Part shown: in pieces, positions 46,336 through 56,803 of the stretch | Numbering within the stretch: the stretch's first letter is position 1 | Layout: every line of letters starts with the position of its first letter | Assembly (NCBI GenBank): GCA_964590135.1 | Contig: CAZPVX010000014.1 | Location: 59,675 to 123,674 of the forward strand | Direction: 5' to 3' | From: JBDHWI01 sp964590135 | Lineage (GTDB): Bacteria > Chloroflexota > Anaerolineae > J036 > Brachytrichaceae | Length of the DNA stretch: 64,000 nucleotides | The notes under the pieces: model-generated | Database searches by the model: none | Seen by the model: the letters and a program-made list of their open reading frames with translations, nothing else | Told to the model about the DNA's origin: nothing | Made by a program: the position numbers and the translations under genes

Positions 46336-47931
46336 CTAATCGTGTTCCAACAATTTCCCCTTCATCACTTCATTCAAGATCGTCCATGCGGTCTTCTCGA
46401 TCCGCCGGCCCGCCATGTTCTCGGTCAGCGGCAGCGTCGGCAGGAATTGTGGTGGCACGCGCGCCTGTGTGACTTGCTCAAACGCATACGCCAGCTGAAT
46501 CAGCATCGGCTCGCTCCACGCCGTGCCGATGAAGCTCAGGCCGACCGGCAAACCAAACCACAGCCCCGCTGGCAGCGTGACGATGGGATAGCCAGCCACC
46601 GCCGCCAGCGATGTGCTGTCGCCTGAATGAAAGTCGCCATGCACCAGATCGATCAGTCCCGCCGGCATGTCGCTCGGCGCGACCAGCGCATCGAGATTGT
46701 GCGCCTGCAACGCAGCGTCGATGCCCTCCACGCCGGCCAGTCTGCGCCCGCGCATCCGCGCCCTTTGATATACATCCTCAGGAAAAGGATCACTCTCGGC
46801 AAGGATCATCATCTCCTGGCCAAAGAACGGCAACTCGGCAGCGGCGCGCGCGCGGTTGAAGGCGATCACGCCTGCCAACGTCTGCGCCGGCACGCCACTG
46901 CGGGTGGCAAGATACGCATTCAAATCGCGCCGGAATTCATGCACCAGCACGATCATTTCGGCAGGGTCGCCTGCCAGTTTGCTCGCGCTCGCAATGTCAA
47001 TTGGGTCGATGAGGACTGCGCCGGCATCGTGCAGGACGCGCAGGGCGCTCTCGTAGATGGCATCCGTGCCGGCGCTGTAGCCAGTGAAGCGACCACCGCG
47101 CAGCACGCCGATGCGCGCACCTTTCAAGCCATTTGGATTGAGAAACCGGGTGTAATCCATCACCTTGCTGTTCGCAGTCGCAGGGTCTCGCGGGTCTGCG
47201 CCGGCGATGGCGCTCAGCACCGCGGCAGCATCGGCCACACAGCGCGCGTGCGGGCCGATGGTGTCCTGGCTGTGCGCAATCGGCGTCGCGCCGGCGCGGC
47301 TGGTCAGGCCGACCGTTGGCTTGATGCCAACCACGCCACAGTGGCTGGACGGCGAGATGATCGAGCCATCAGTTTCACTGCCGATGGCGACTGCGCACAA
47401 ATTTGCGCTGACTGCTGCCGCCGAGCCGGAACTGGAGCCGCTGGGGTTTCGGTCAAGCGCGTATGGGTTGCGCGTCTGACCGCCGCGTCCGCTCCAACCG
47501 CTGCTTGAGTTCGTGGAGCGGAAGTTGGCCCATTCGCTCAGATTGGCCTTGCCTAGAATCACGGCGCCGGCAGCGCGCAGATTTGACGCCACTGTCGCGT
47601 CCTGCATCGCCGGCTGGCCCGTCAGCGCAAGCGAGCCTGCGCTCGTCTGCATCTTGTCGCCGGTGTCGATGTTGTCCTTCAGCAGGATGGGCACCCCATG
47701 CAGCGGGCCGCGCCGGTGGCCGGCTGCGCGCTCCGCATCCAGCCCCTTGGCGATGTCGAGCGCATCGGGATTGATCTCGATCACGCTGTTGATCGTTTGC
47801 TTGTCGATGGCATGGATGCGCGCGAGATACGCCTCGGTGAGCGCGACGGCGTTAAGGGCGCCGACGACCATCTGACGCTGCATTTCGGCGAGGGTCATTT
47901 CTTCAAGTTCGGCGTGCGGTGCGTCTGCCAT
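46336..47931 (-). CDS. Amidase-signature family hydrolase
   Basis: A 531-residue amidase with the Ser-cisSer-Lys triad. Lys is in GVPILLKDNIDT, the Gly-Ser-rich motif in NPSGSSSGSAAAV, and the nucleophilic Ser in SETDGSIISPS. It hydrolyses an amide of unknown structure. Absence of gatB/gatC beside it argues against GatA. It is leftward, 36 bases ahead of accC, divergent from the SDR gene. Confidence 0.88.
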   Translation of the reverse strand: MADAPHAELEEMTLAEMQRQMVVGALNAVALTEAYLARIHAIDKQTINSVIEINPDALDIAKGLDAERAAGHRRGPLHGVPILLKDNIDTGDKMQTSAGSLALTGQPAMQDATVASNLRAAGAVILGKANLSEWANFRSTNSSSGWSGRGGQTRNPYALDRNPSGSSSGSAAAVSANLCAVAIGSETDGSIISPSSHCGVVGIKPTVGLTSRAGATPIAHSQDTIGPHARCVADAAAVLSAIAGADPRDPATANSKVMDYTRFLNPNGLKGARIGVLRGGRFTGYSAGTDAIYESALRVLHDAGAVLIDPIDIASASKLAGDPAEMIVLVHEFRRDLNAYLATRSGVPAQTLAGVIAFNRARAAAELPFFGQEMMILAESDPFPEDVYQRARMRGRRLAGVEGIDAALQAHNLDALVAPSDMPAGLIDLVHGDFHSGDSTSLAAVAGYPIVTLPAGLWFGLPVGLSFIGTAWSEPMLIQLAYAFEQVTQARVPPQFLPTLPLTENMAGRRIEKTAWTILNEVMKGKLLEHD

Positions 47932-48028
47932 GTCTGAAGGTTAGCCTTTCACGGGCAATTTGCATGGCCGGCAGTGCAGGGATGGCTACAATCGTTGTGT
48001 ATCGCGCATCAGCCTTAAAGAACCGAAC

Positions 48029-48841
48029 ATGAAAGTCCAAAACAAAGTCATCGTCGTTACGGGCAGTGGGAACGGCATGGGGCGAGAGCTGACGCTGAAC
48101 CTGCTGGCGAGGAATGCCAGTGTGGCAGCGGTCGACGTCAACCCATCCGCCTTGCAGGAGACGGTTGTGCTCGCCGGCGACAAGAAAGACGCCCTCTCCA
48201 CGCATCTCATCGATATCACCGACAGAGAGGCGGTTGCGGCGCTGCCGGCCCAGGTCACTGCCAGACATGGCGTTGTGGATGGCCTCATCAACTGCGCCGG
48301 CATCATTCAGCCCTTCGTCAAGGTCAATGACCTTGACTTTGCCGTGATCGAGCGAGTGATGAATGTCAACTTCTTCGGCACGTTCTACATGATCAAGGCA
48401 TTCCTGCCGCTCTTGCTTCAGCGCCCCGAAGCCCACATCGCCAATGTATCCAGCATGGGCGGATTTCTGCCAGTGCCTGGGCAAACTATCTACGGCGCGT
48501 CAAAGGCAGCCGTCAAGTTGCTCACCGAAGGCTTGCATTCTGAGCTTGAAAATACCAAGGTGCATGTCACGGTGATCTTTCCGGGCGCCATCGGCACCAA
48601 CATCGCCGTCAACTCCGGCTTGACGCACATGCCCGGCGCGGGTAGCGATCGGCGTCGGCAACCCATCAAACCTCTCTCCCCCAGCAAGGCCGCGCAAATC
48701 ATTTTGGACGGCATCGAGAAGAACCGCTATCGCATCCTGGTCGGTCAGGATGCCGCGATGATGGACTTGCTGTATCGCGCCAGTTCGAAGCACGCCTCAC
48801 AACTTATATATCGGCAAATGCAGTCACTCCTGCATGATTAG
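48029..48841 (+). CDS. Short-chain dehydrogenase/reductase
   Basis: A 270-residue classical SDR. Nucleotide motif TGSGNGMGRELTLN, NCAGI, a catalytic Ser in VSSMGG and Tyr-x3-Lys in YGASKAA. Asp in AAVDVNP at the second beta-strand favours NAD. Start ATG at 48029 (upstream frame is non-coding in style). A 14-base gap to the next gene suggests an operon. Confidence 0.88.
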   Translation: MKVQNKVIVVTGSGNGMGRELTLNLLARNASVAAVDVNPSALQETVVLAGDKKDALSTHLIDITDREAVAALPAQVTARHGVVDGLINCAGIIQPFVKVNDLDFAVIERVMNVNFFGTFYMIKAFLPLLLQRPEAHIANVSSMGGFLPVPGQTIYGASKAAVKLLTEGLHSELENTKVHVTVIFPGAIGTNIAVNSGLTHMPGAGSDRRRQPIKPLSPSKAAQIILDGIEKNRYRILVGQDAAMMDLLYRASSKHASQLIYRQMQSLLHD

Positions 48842-48855
48842 CCATCCATCAAATC

Positions 48856-49851
48856 ATGTTCACCACCCTCGATCTGAACGCCGGCGGCAAACAGTTCGGC
48901 TACATCCAGGCCCCGCAATCCACCAACACCGCCGGCTGGGCCAACCTGTTCATTCCGCTCATCGTCATCAAGAACGGCGACGGGCCGACTGCGCTGTTCT
49001 TCGGCGGCAACCACGGCGACGAATACGAGGGGCCAGTGAGTTTGCTCAAGCTGGCGCGCGAGATAGAACCAGAACAGGTGCACGGGCGCATTCTCCTGGT
49101 GCCGGCGCTCAACCTGCCCGCTGTGCAGGCCAACACCCGTCTCTCGCCGGTGGATGGCCGCAACATGAACCGCGCCTTCCCCGGCAGCCCGACCGATACG
49201 ATTACTGGCCAGATCGCCCATTTCGTCTCGTCGGTGCTCATGCCGCTGGCTGATCTGGTGATCGACGTGCACTCCGGCGGCCGTTCGATGCATTTTCTGC
49301 CCTCGGCCAACATGCACCGCGTGGCCGACCCGCAGCAGATGGCCGAGATGGTGCGCGTTGGCATGGCATGGGGCGCGCCCTACGTGTTCATCTATGAGGA
49401 CGTCGCCGGCGGCGGGTTGCTGCCCAGCTACGCCGAATCGCTCGGCAAAATCACGCTCGGCACCGAGATGGGCAGCCAGTCGCAATACGGGCCGGCGACG
49501 CTGAGACTGACCCATGATGGCCTGCGCAATGCGCTGCACGCGATGGGCATTTTGGCGGATTACGCGCCGACGGTCGACCCCAGCAAACCGGTGAGCCAGC
49601 TTGTGTCGTCGGAGTTGCGCGAGGACTACATCATGGCGCCAGCGTCGGGCATCTACGAGCCTTTGCTGGAGTTGGGTGATGCAGTTGAAACCGACCAGCC
49701 GGTCGGCTGCATCCACTTCATCGAGCAGCCGGCCTGGCAACCGGTGATCGTGCGCGCTGCCACAGCCGGCTTTGTGATGACGCGCCGCGCCATCCCCTTG
49801 ACGCAGCAAGGCGATTGCGTCGCGGTCGTCGCGCGGCCATGTGAAATCTGA
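48856..49851 (+). CDS. M14-type deacylase, DoeB/succinylglutamate desuccinylase-aspartoacylase family
   Basis: A 331-residue zinc deacylase. GGNHGDEYEGP provides the metal His and Glu, NMNRAFPG the substrate Arg region, and VIDVHSGGRSM the second His. It resembles DoeB, which removes the acetyl group from N-acetyl-diaminobutyrate in ectoine breakdown. No other doe gene is seen, so I keep the family name. It follows the SDR gene. Confidence 0.85.
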   Translation: MFTTLDLNAGGKQFGYIQAPQSTNTAGWANLFIPLIVIKNGDGPTALFFGGNHGDEYEGPVSLLKLAREIEPEQVHGRILLVPALNLPAVQANTRLSPVDGRNMNRAFPGSPTDTITGQIAHFVSSVLMPLADLVIDVHSGGRSMHFLPSANMHRVADPQQMAEMVRVGMAWGAPYVFIYEDVAGGGLLPSYAESLGKITLGTEMGSQSQYGPATLRLTHDGLRNALHAMGILADYAPTVDPSKPVSQLVSSELREDYIMAPASGIYEPLLELGDAVETDQPVGCIHFIEQPAWQPVIVRAATAGFVMTRRAIPLTQQGDCVAVVARPCEI

Positions 49852-49907
49852 TTTTCAATGTCGAGAGCGCACAGCCGGTGAGGCAGAAAGGCAATCTGCG
49901 ATGAGCG

Positions 49908-50327
49908 CTAAACCTGGGTCAGCGCCACGATGACGTGAATGAGACCGATGAGGGCGAAGCCGGCCAGAATCAGCCAGTCGCCCTTGCGCCGGCCGAGATA
50001 CAGCTGCGAGCCGGCCCGCACAAACCACCCGCCGGCCATCCACAAACACAGCGGCACGCCAAACGGCGTGTGCAGCCACAGCGGCCACAACAGGTCGAAG
50101 ATGCCATACGCCACCAGGTTGTAGCTGGTGAAGTGATTCATCACCCACGCGATGCCGCGCACATCCTGTCGTGTGGTCGCGTATTTCACGAACAGCAGCT
50201 TGAACGGCTTGAGGTTCGCGCCGTCGCGCGGCACGGCGTGTTCAAAATCGAACAGCAGCGGGAAGAAGAAGTGCAGAATACCGAGGATGACGCTGAAGGC
50301 GCCGGTGACATATAGTGTGGTGGGCAT
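49908..50327 (-). CDS. Small membrane protein of unknown function
   Basis: A 139-residue protein with about four hydrophobic segments (GAFSVILGILHFFFPLLF, NLVAYGIFDLLWPLWL, VPLCLWMAGGWFVRAGSQLY, WLILAGFALIGLIHVIV). Not recognised. The ATG at 50327 is used; longer frames read through a region that looks non-coding. It is divergent from the hydrolase gene. Confidence 0.6.
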   Translation of the reverse strand: MPTTLYVTGAFSVILGILHFFFPLLFDFEHAVPRDGANLKPFKLLFVKYATTRQDVRGIAWVMNHFTSYNLVAYGIFDLLWPLWLHTPFGVPLCLWMAGGWFVRAGSQLYLGRRKGDWLILAGFALIGLIHVIVALTQV

Positions 50328-50430
50328 GTTGCCAAGTGTAAGAGCGTCCGGCAGAGGTCCAATCCGGCGCGCGCTCCAAGGGCGTCTGGAGCGCTCCGAT
50401 CGCCACACCACAAGCCCTACAATGCACCTA

Positions 50431-51198
50431 ATGCTGCTCGATAACATTTACTATGAAGAATTCGGGGACCCTGGCGCGCCGGCGCTGCTGCTCATCCATG
50501 GCAGCACCATCACCGGCCGGCACGACTACTGCGTCGAGTCGAACATGGCCGAGCGCTTTGCGAAGCGCTATCGCGTGATCGTGCCGGATTGCCCGGGGCA
50601 TGGCCGCAGCGGGGTGGGCGAGCCGCTGGATTATTCATTCTCACGCATGGCGGCGCGGCTGGCGCGCTTGCTGGTGAAGCTGAACGCATCGCCGGCGTTT
50701 GTGATCGGCCACAGCAATGGCGGCAACGTCGCGCTGTATTTCGCGAAGGAGCAGCCGCAGCACACGCGCGCGGCGGTATTGCTCGCGGCGAATGCCTACA
50801 TCGATGAGCATATACGCACGCGCGTGCCGGTGAACATGCATCCCGACCGCGTGTGGCGCGAGCGCCGCGCGTGGGCGAACGAGATGATCGAGTTGCATGA
50901 CACCCACCACGGGCATGGCCACTGGCGCACGCTGCTCGAAGGCACGATCGCCGAGACGATCACGAATCCCGATTGGACGAAGAGCGACCTGCAGAGCGTG
51001 ACAACGCCGTGCCTGTGCGTGCAGGGCGAGCACGATGCGACGAATGCACCGGGCCGGCACGCCCAGGTGCTGCATGAATGGCTGCCCAACGCGGAGATGT
51101 GGATCCCCGCCGGCGCAGGCCACTCCGTGCATCATGAGTTGCCGGATGAGTTTGAGCGGCGCGTGTATGCGTTCTTCGACAAGGTGGTGGAACGATGA
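50431..51198 (+). CDS. Alpha/beta hydrolase
   Basis: A 255-residue alpha/beta hydrolase: LLLIHGSTITGRHDY (oxyanion region), nucleophile GHSNGGNV, acid in VQGEHDATN, and His in GAGHSVHHE. Substrate unknown. The ATG at 50431 is used; another ATG lies three codons upstream. The stop overlaps the start of the next gene by four bases, so the pair is coupled. Confidence 0.85.
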   Translation: MLLDNIYYEEFGDPGAPALLLIHGSTITGRHDYCVESNMAERFAKRYRVIVPDCPGHGRSGVGEPLDYSFSRMAARLARLLVKLNASPAFVIGHSNGGNVALYFAKEQPQHTRAAVLLAANAYIDEHIRTRVPVNMHPDRVWRERRAWANEMIELHDTHHGHGHWRTLLEGTIAETITNPDWTKSDLQSVTTPCLCVQGEHDATNAPGRHAQVLHEWLPNAEMWIPAGAGHSVHHELPDEFERRVYAFFDKVVER

Positions 51199-53351
51199 AA
51201 CGACTAACTTGCAGATCAATGGCCGCGTTGGCGCTGGCTGCGTTGCTGATAGGGGCGTGCAGTCGCAACAACGCCACACCTGAGCCGCGCCTGGAGCCGA
51301 CGCGCACGCTGGCCCCCAGGCCATCAGCAGCGCCGGCGACCGCCACACCTGCCGTCACTGCAGCGCCGGCGCCGCAAGCCCTCACCGGCCTCACGCGCGA
51401 CAATGTCGATCAACTCAAGCCGGTGTTTACCCTGCGCCTGCCTGTGCCGCGCAGCATCTTCTCGATCAGCGATGATCGCATCGCCATGTTTGGTTCGCGC
51501 GAGTTCACGGTTGCCGACTCGCGCACTCTGCAGATTCAATCGCGCACGCCGATCACGCTGAGCAACGATGCGACGCAGCATTTTTGGTACGCCCTCTCGT
51601 CCGACGGCACTGCCGGCGCGATCATGCAATTGGATGGCGCGATCGATGTCTACGATCTCGCAACCTCACAGATCATCACTGCCCTGCTGGTGCCGGCGCC
51701 TTCTGGCGACATCGCCTCAGACATCGCGTTGAACGCCGACGCGAGCGAAGCCATCGTCATCTCGCGCGGAGAGTTGCGGCGCATCGATCTGAAGCGGGGC
51801 GGCCTCATCGGCGATGGGCAATCGCTGCCCCCGGCGTCGGTCTTCGTGCGCTTCAGCGAAGACGGCTCGCGCGTGGCTGCTGTGCAACCCAGCGGTGAGA
51901 TCGTGGTGATGAATGCGCTCTCCGGCGCGCCGGCCATCACTTTGACCAATGAGTTGAGCGGCGCAATCACCACCTTGAACTTCAGCCCAAACGGTGAAAA
52001 GCTGGGCGTGGCGACTAACGGCGAATTGCTGGTGTGGGATTTGAGCGGGCGCGAGCCGAAGGTGCAGCGCGCGTTTGCGGATCTGCAGACGGCGGTTGAA
52101 CCGGTGTTTGACCGCGGCGGGCGCTACCTGGCTGCAATCGCCGGCCCGGGAGCCTACCTGTTCGATCTTGAAACCGATCAGGGTTTGGGTGAATTTCGCC
52201 TGCCGGGCAACGAACCGGTATGGTCGGCCGGCTTCGCCCCAACGGGTGAGGCGTTCTTCCTCATCGGCTCAGGTCAACTTGCCAGCTTTAGCCTGCCCAG
52301 CGGCGATCCCATCGATGCGACCGCGCAAATCCCGCTGACGCGCGCATCCTTCTCGCCAAATGGCCGCACGGTGGCGACATGGAGCACCACCTTTGCGTCG
52401 GGCGACGCCGCTGTGCTGAACCTGGACGATGGCGTGCCGGCGGCGCGCCTGCCGCACGAAGCGCCCATCCGCTGGCTCATTCACAGCCCCAGCGGTCGCT
52501 ATATCGCTTCGCTCACCTATGCCAACACGGTGAACCTGTGGAATGCGACGACGGCGGAGATGCTGGCCAATGTGACCGTGCCGGCGAGCGACACTGTGCG
52601 CGCGCTGCTGTGCTTCGCGCTGGATGAGAGCCGCGTGTATTACCTGGATGACAATGCGGTGAAGGCCGAGCCGGTGGCGCAGAATGTGCCGGTGGGCAAG
52701 GTCGATCTGCCCTTTCAGCCGGCGGCGCTCAGCACATGCAGCAATGAGAAGCGCTGGCTCGCCGTTGCCGACGCCGACACGGTGGAAGTGATGCAGATGG
52801 ATGGCAAGCGCGTGTCGCGGGTGGAGATGCCGGCGGACCTTGGTGAGATCAACGCACTGTATCTCTCGCGCAATGGCGCAAAGCTGGGCGTGATCGGCAA
52901 GACGCTGGCGATGGTGTATGACGCCGGCACAGGCGAGGAGTTGCAGAGCGTGCGCGTGCCGCGTGAGCCGCTGGCCGGCGCATTCAGCGACGATGGCAGC
53001 CGGCTGGCGTTGAACTATGGCGATGGCGTGGATGTGGTCGACACCGCCAGTGGCGAGTTGATCTCGTTGGACCTGCCGAAGGGCAGCCTGGTAACCGTGC
53101 TGTTCCCGCGCGATGCGCGCATTCTGGTGACGGCGGCGGAGATCGCCTCGCTGGACACAGCCGAAAAACCCCTGGCGCAACGGCAGTTCGTGTCCGGCGA
53201 ATTGAGCGTGTGGGATGTGCAGGACGCCGGCAGGTTGCTGCGCAAGATCGAGACGAAAGACCCCATCTTCACTGCCAGCATGAGCGAGGACGGCGCGCAT
53301 CTCGCCACCAACTATGCCGACAATGGCATGACGGTGTGGAGCGTGGAGTGA
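51195..53351 (+). CDS. WD40-like beta-propeller lipoprotein
   Basis: A 718-residue lipoprotein (lipobox LIGAC, Cys22) with a Thr/Ala/Pro-rich linker (about 25-65). The rest is a WD40-like beta propeller: repeating blades with GxxL-x-WDL-type patterns such as LLVWDLSGREPK, VNLWNATTAEML, LSVWDVQDAG and MTVWSVE at the end. It probably scaffolds protein partners on the cell surface. Coupled to the hydrolase gene before it. Confidence 0.82.
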   Translation: MKRLTCRSMAALALAALLIGACSRNNATPEPRLEPTRTLAPRPSAAPATATPAVTAAPAPQALTGLTRDNVDQLKPVFTLRLPVPRSIFSISDDRIAMFGSREFTVADSRTLQIQSRTPITLSNDATQHFWYALSSDGTAGAIMQLDGAIDVYDLATSQIITALLVPAPSGDIASDIALNADASEAIVISRGELRRIDLKRGGLIGDGQSLPPASVFVRFSEDGSRVAAVQPSGEIVVMNALSGAPAITLTNELSGAITTLNFSPNGEKLGVATNGELLVWDLSGREPKVQRAFADLQTAVEPVFDRGGRYLAAIAGPGAYLFDLETDQGLGEFRLPGNEPVWSAGFAPTGEAFFLIGSGQLASFSLPSGDPIDATAQIPLTRASFSPNGRTVATWSTTFASGDAAVLNLDDGVPAARLPHEAPIRWLIHSPSGRYIASLTYANTVNLWNATTAEMLANVTVPASDTVRALLCFALDESRVYYLDDNAVKAEPVAQNVPVGKVDLPFQPAALSTCSNEKRWLAVADADTVEVMQMDGKRVSRVEMPADLGEINALYLSRNGAKLGVIGKTLAMVYDAGTGEELQSVRVPREPLAGAFSDDGSRLALNYGDGVDVVDTASGELISLDLPKGSLVTVLFPRDARILVTAAEIASLDTAEKPLAQRQFVSGELSVWDVQDAGRLLRKIETKDPIFTASMSEDGAHLATNYADNGMTVWSVE

Positions 53352-53418
53352 GCGCGGCGAAAGTGGGAAAGAGCAAGGTTTGACGCAACCTGCATGGCTG
53401 AAGCCCCGGCGACCTGAC

Positions 53419-54192
53419 ATGACAACTTCGAAAGCGCAGCAACAGTTTTCGCCGAATGCCGAAAAATATGCGCGGGCAGCCTACTTCGGCATGAATGCGG
53501 CGCTGGCCGAGATGATCGAGGTCATGCAGCCGGCATCGCATTGGCGCATGCTGGATGTGGCAACCGGTGGCGGCCACACTGCGTTTGCCTTTGCGCCGGC
53601 GGTGCAACGGGTGATCGCGGCGGATGTGACGCCGGCGATGTTGCGCGCTGCGTCAATCGTTGCGCAAGAGCGCAGCCTGCACAACATCGCCTTCGAAGCG
53701 GCCGACGCTGAGGCGTTGCCGCATGACGATGCGGTCTTCGACGCAGTGACATGCCGCGTCGCCGCGCATCACTTCAGCGACGCCGGTGAGGGCGTGCGGC
53801 AGATGGCGCGTGTGACGAAGGCTGGCGGTCAGGTCGGGCTGATTGATCCGGTTGTGCCCTACGAGCGCGCTGCCGCCGACGAGATCAATGCGTGGGAAAT
53901 GCTGCGCGATCCATCGCATGTCGCCTGCCTCACAGTGAACGGCTGGGCGTCGCTGTTCTGCGCGGCCAACCTCGACGCGGTGCATATCAACACCTTTGAG
54001 GTCGAAATCGATTTCGATGACTTGATGTCGCGCGCCGGCCGGGACGCCGCGACGACGGATGCATTGCGCCGGCGCCTGTTGCATGGTTCGCCGGCGATGC
54101 GCGAGTTCTTCAAGCCGCAATCGCGCGGGAGCCGGCTTACCTTCACCTGGCCGCAGGTGCTGATTGTGGGGCGGAAAAACCAGCTCGGGTAA
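53419..54192 (+). CDS. Class I SAM-dependent methyltransferase
   Basis: A 257-residue methyltransferase of the UbiE type: SAM motif I MLDVATGGGHTAFAFA, VIAADVTPAML, and DAEALPHDDAVFDAVTCRVA. The substrate is unknown. The ATG at 53419 fits the family better than an upstream TTG. Its stop lies four bases from the convergent pheT stop. Confidence 0.85.
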   Translation: MTTSKAQQQFSPNAEKYARAAYFGMNAALAEMIEVMQPASHWRMLDVATGGGHTAFAFAPAVQRVIAADVTPAMLRAASIVAQERSLHNIAFEAADAEALPHDDAVFDAVTCRVAAHHFSDAGEGVRQMARVTKAGGQVGLIDPVVPYERAAADEINAWEMLRDPSHVACLTVNGWASLFCAANLDAVHINTFEVEIDFDDLMSRAGRDAATTDALRRRLLHGSPAMREFFKPQSRGSRLTFTWPQVLIVGRKNQLG

Positions 54193-54196
54193 GAGC

Positions 54197-56689
54197 CTAT
54201 TTGCGAACGGTCGCGCCGAGCTGCCCCTCGACCGCGCGGATGAGCTTGGTGCGCAGCTTCTCCACATCTTTCTCGCCCAAAGTGCGATCGCCGGCCTGAT
54301 AGGTGAGTGAGTAGGCCAGGCTCTTCTTGCCGGCGCCGAGTTGTTCGCCGCGATACACATCGAACAATGCAACGCCGCGCAATAGACTGCCGCCGGCGCG
54401 CCGCAGCGTCATCTCCACGTCCGCCGCTGGCACATCCTCATTTACCACAATTGCCAGGTCTTCCACCGTGGCCGGGAAGCGCGGCACATCCTGAATGATG
54501 CGCGCGCTGCTGGCCGCCTGCTGCAATGCCTTCACATCGAGATCGGCCAGCAGCACCGGCGTAGAAGCATCGAATCCCCACTGCTCGCGCACCTTCGGAT
54601 GCAATTCACCGAGCAACCCGAGCTGTGCCGCCTTGGTTTGGATGGCTGCCGCGCGACCCGGATAGAACGTGGGATGCGTCGCCGACTGATATGTCGCACC
54701 TTCTATATGCAGCTCGCGTAGCAGCGTCTCAATCACACCCTTCAGGTCGAAGAAATCCAGGTGTGGCGCATTGCCGCCGCGCCAGACCGCCCCATGCTGC
54801 GCGCCGCTCATGGCGATGCACAGGCGCGGCAACTCATCGGGCAGACTGTCTTCCTCGCCAGGCAGATACACATTGCCCACTTCAAACAGGGCCACGCGCG
54901 CGAGGTGGTGAAGATTGCGCTGCAGCGCTTCCAATACGCCGGCAATCAGCGAGTGCCGCATCGAAGTCTGCTCCGCCGTCATCGGGTTGAGCAGCGTGAT
55001 GTATGGGCGGTCATCCGCCGGCGTGCCGGGCGCGAATGCGCGCGCCTCAGCCTGCGGCGTGGTGAGGCGGTAGGTGATGATTTCCTGCAAGCCGGCGCCG
55101 GCGAGGATATCCTTTACGCGCTCCTCGAAATCGAGTTCAGGCGTGCCGGCGGCATGCGGGATCTCATCGTGCATCAGCGTGTTGGGCAGCTTGTCGTAGC
55201 CATGGATGCGCGCAATCTCCTCGATCAAGTCATGCTCGCCCTCGATGTCGAGACGATGGTCGGGCGCAGTCACGACCAGGAAATTTGAATGCTGCGCATC
55301 GAATCCTGCATTTTCGACTTTGAATTCCAGCGCTTTCAAAATGCGCGCCATCTCATCGACCGGCACAGCCACGCCCAGCAGCTTGTTCACGTTTTCAGGA
55401 TGCAGCTTCACAGTGACAGGCTGGGCGGGTTGCGGGTAGACGTCGAGGATGCCGGCGTCGATCACACCGCCGGCGTATTGCTGCAACAGATGCAGACCGC
55501 GCTGTTGCGCCAGCATCGCCAGCGCCGGGTGCACGCCGCGCTGGAAACGATAGGACGCCTCGCTGCTGAAATTGTGTTGGCGCGCCGTCTTGCGGATGCT
55601 GATAGGATCCCACGCCGCGACTTCCAGCAGCACATTGGTCGTGGTTTCCTTTACCTCGCTGTCTGCGCCGCCCATCACGCCGGCCACGCTCAGCGCGCCG
55701 GCCTCATCGCACACCAGGATGTCCGACGGCAGCAAGTCGTGCGGTTGTCCGTCCAGGGTGACCAACTTTTCGCCGGCGCGCGCCAGTCGCGTCACGATGG
55801 TGCGCTTGCCGCTGGCGCCCATGCGCACTGCATCGAAGTCAAACATGTGCGTCGGCTGGCCAGTCTCCAGCATCACGTAGTTGGAAATGTCGACGATGTT
55901 GTTGATGGCGCGCAGGCCGCACAGCGCAAGCCGGCGCTGCATCCAGTAGGGCGAGGGCTGGAGCGTGATGCCCCGGACGATGCCGGCGGTGAAGCGCGGA
56001 TTGCGTTTTGGGTCCTCGATGCGAATCGCCAATTCGTCTTCGATGGCTGGGCCGGTGGCGCTGAAGTTCAGCGCCGGCATCCGCAACGTCTGGCCAGTCA
56101 GCGCGGCCACCTCGCGCGCCACACCGATGATCGACGCGGCGCGGGCAATGTTCGGCAGGATCTTGATGTCCAGCACGACATCGCCGAGATAGTCGGCCAA
56201 TGGCATGCCGGCCGGCGCGTCGGGCGGCAGGATGATGATGCCGTCGTGCTCCTCGCTGATGCCAAGCTCCTTCTCGCTGCACACCATGCTGTCGTTTTTG
56301 ATGCCGCGCAAGGTGGCTTCCTTGAGCGTGGTGATGACTTTGCCTTCCTTGTGGCCGTCATACAGCCGCGCGCCCTTCAAGGCCAGCGCAACCTTGTGGC
56401 CGCTGTCGCCGGGGACGATATTTGGCGCGCCAGTGACAACGACGATGGGCTGCGCTGCGCCGTAGGCGACGGTGGCGAGCAAGAGGCGGTCGGCGTTGGG
56501 GTGGCGCTCCACCTTCAACAGTTCGCCAACGAAGAGCTTATCGCGATCCCAGGGCAGTTCGCTGCCGGGCAGGCCAATGAATTCGATGTTCTCGACTTCA
56601 AGGCCGGCCAGCGTCAGCTTTTCGGCCAGTGCTTCGGGGGAGAGGGCGACATTGACGTAGTCTTTCAGCCACGAAATTGGGACGCGCAT
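54197..56689 (-). CDS. pheT: Phenylalanine--tRNA ligase beta subunit
   Basis: An 830-residue full-length PheT: N-terminal MRVPISWLKDYVN, tRNA-binding fold (VGELLKVERHPNADRLLLA), B3/B4 editing domain (IRKTARQHNFSSEASYRFQRGVHP area), B5 helix-turn-helix and catalytic-like core, and the C-terminal ferredoxin-fold anticodon-binding domain (PRFPATVEDLAIVVNED). It pairs with PheS at 7.7 kb. It is divergent from the ROK kinase gene. Confidence 0.96.
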   Translation of the reverse strand: MRVPISWLKDYVNVALSPEALAEKLTLAGLEVENIEFIGLPGSELPWDRDKLFVGELLKVERHPNADRLLLATVAYGAAQPIVVVTGAPNIVPGDSGHKVALALKGARLYDGHKEGKVITTLKEATLRGIKNDSMVCSEKELGISEEHDGIIILPPDAPAGMPLADYLGDVVLDIKILPNIARAASIIGVAREVAALTGQTLRMPALNFSATGPAIEDELAIRIEDPKRNPRFTAGIVRGITLQPSPYWMQRRLALCGLRAINNIVDISNYVMLETGQPTHMFDFDAVRMGASGKRTIVTRLARAGEKLVTLDGQPHDLLPSDILVCDEAGALSVAGVMGGADSEVKETTTNVLLEVAAWDPISIRKTARQHNFSSEASYRFQRGVHPALAMLAQQRGLHLLQQYAGGVIDAGILDVYPQPAQPVTVKLHPENVNKLLGVAVPVDEMARILKALEFKVENAGFDAQHSNFLVVTAPDHRLDIEGEHDLIEEIARIHGYDKLPNTLMHDEIPHAAGTPELDFEERVKDILAGAGLQEIITYRLTTPQAEARAFAPGTPADDRPYITLLNPMTAEQTSMRHSLIAGVLEALQRNLHHLARVALFEVGNVYLPGEEDSLPDELPRLCIAMSGAQHGAVWRGGNAPHLDFFDLKGVIETLLRELHIEGATYQSATHPTFYPGRAAAIQTKAAQLGLLGELHPKVREQWGFDASTPVLLADLDVKALQQAASSARIIQDVPRFPATVEDLAIVVNEDVPAADVEMTLRRAGGSLLRGVALFDVYRGEQLGAGKKSLAYSLTYQAGDRTLGEKDVEKLRTKLIRAVEGQLGATVRK

Positions 56690-56803
56690 GAGAAAGTGAA
56701 CTGCTCGCTTTGCAAAAAAGGATGCGCGATTTTAACATTAGCACACGCAACTCGAACTTGATGACCGGTGACTTGACGACCTGCATCAGGTTGTGGAGGG
56801 AAT

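Noticed and set aside
55289..56761. 490-residue + strand ORF over pheT
   Set aside because: Shadow frame with His/Arg/Gln-rich composition; pheT is unambiguous.
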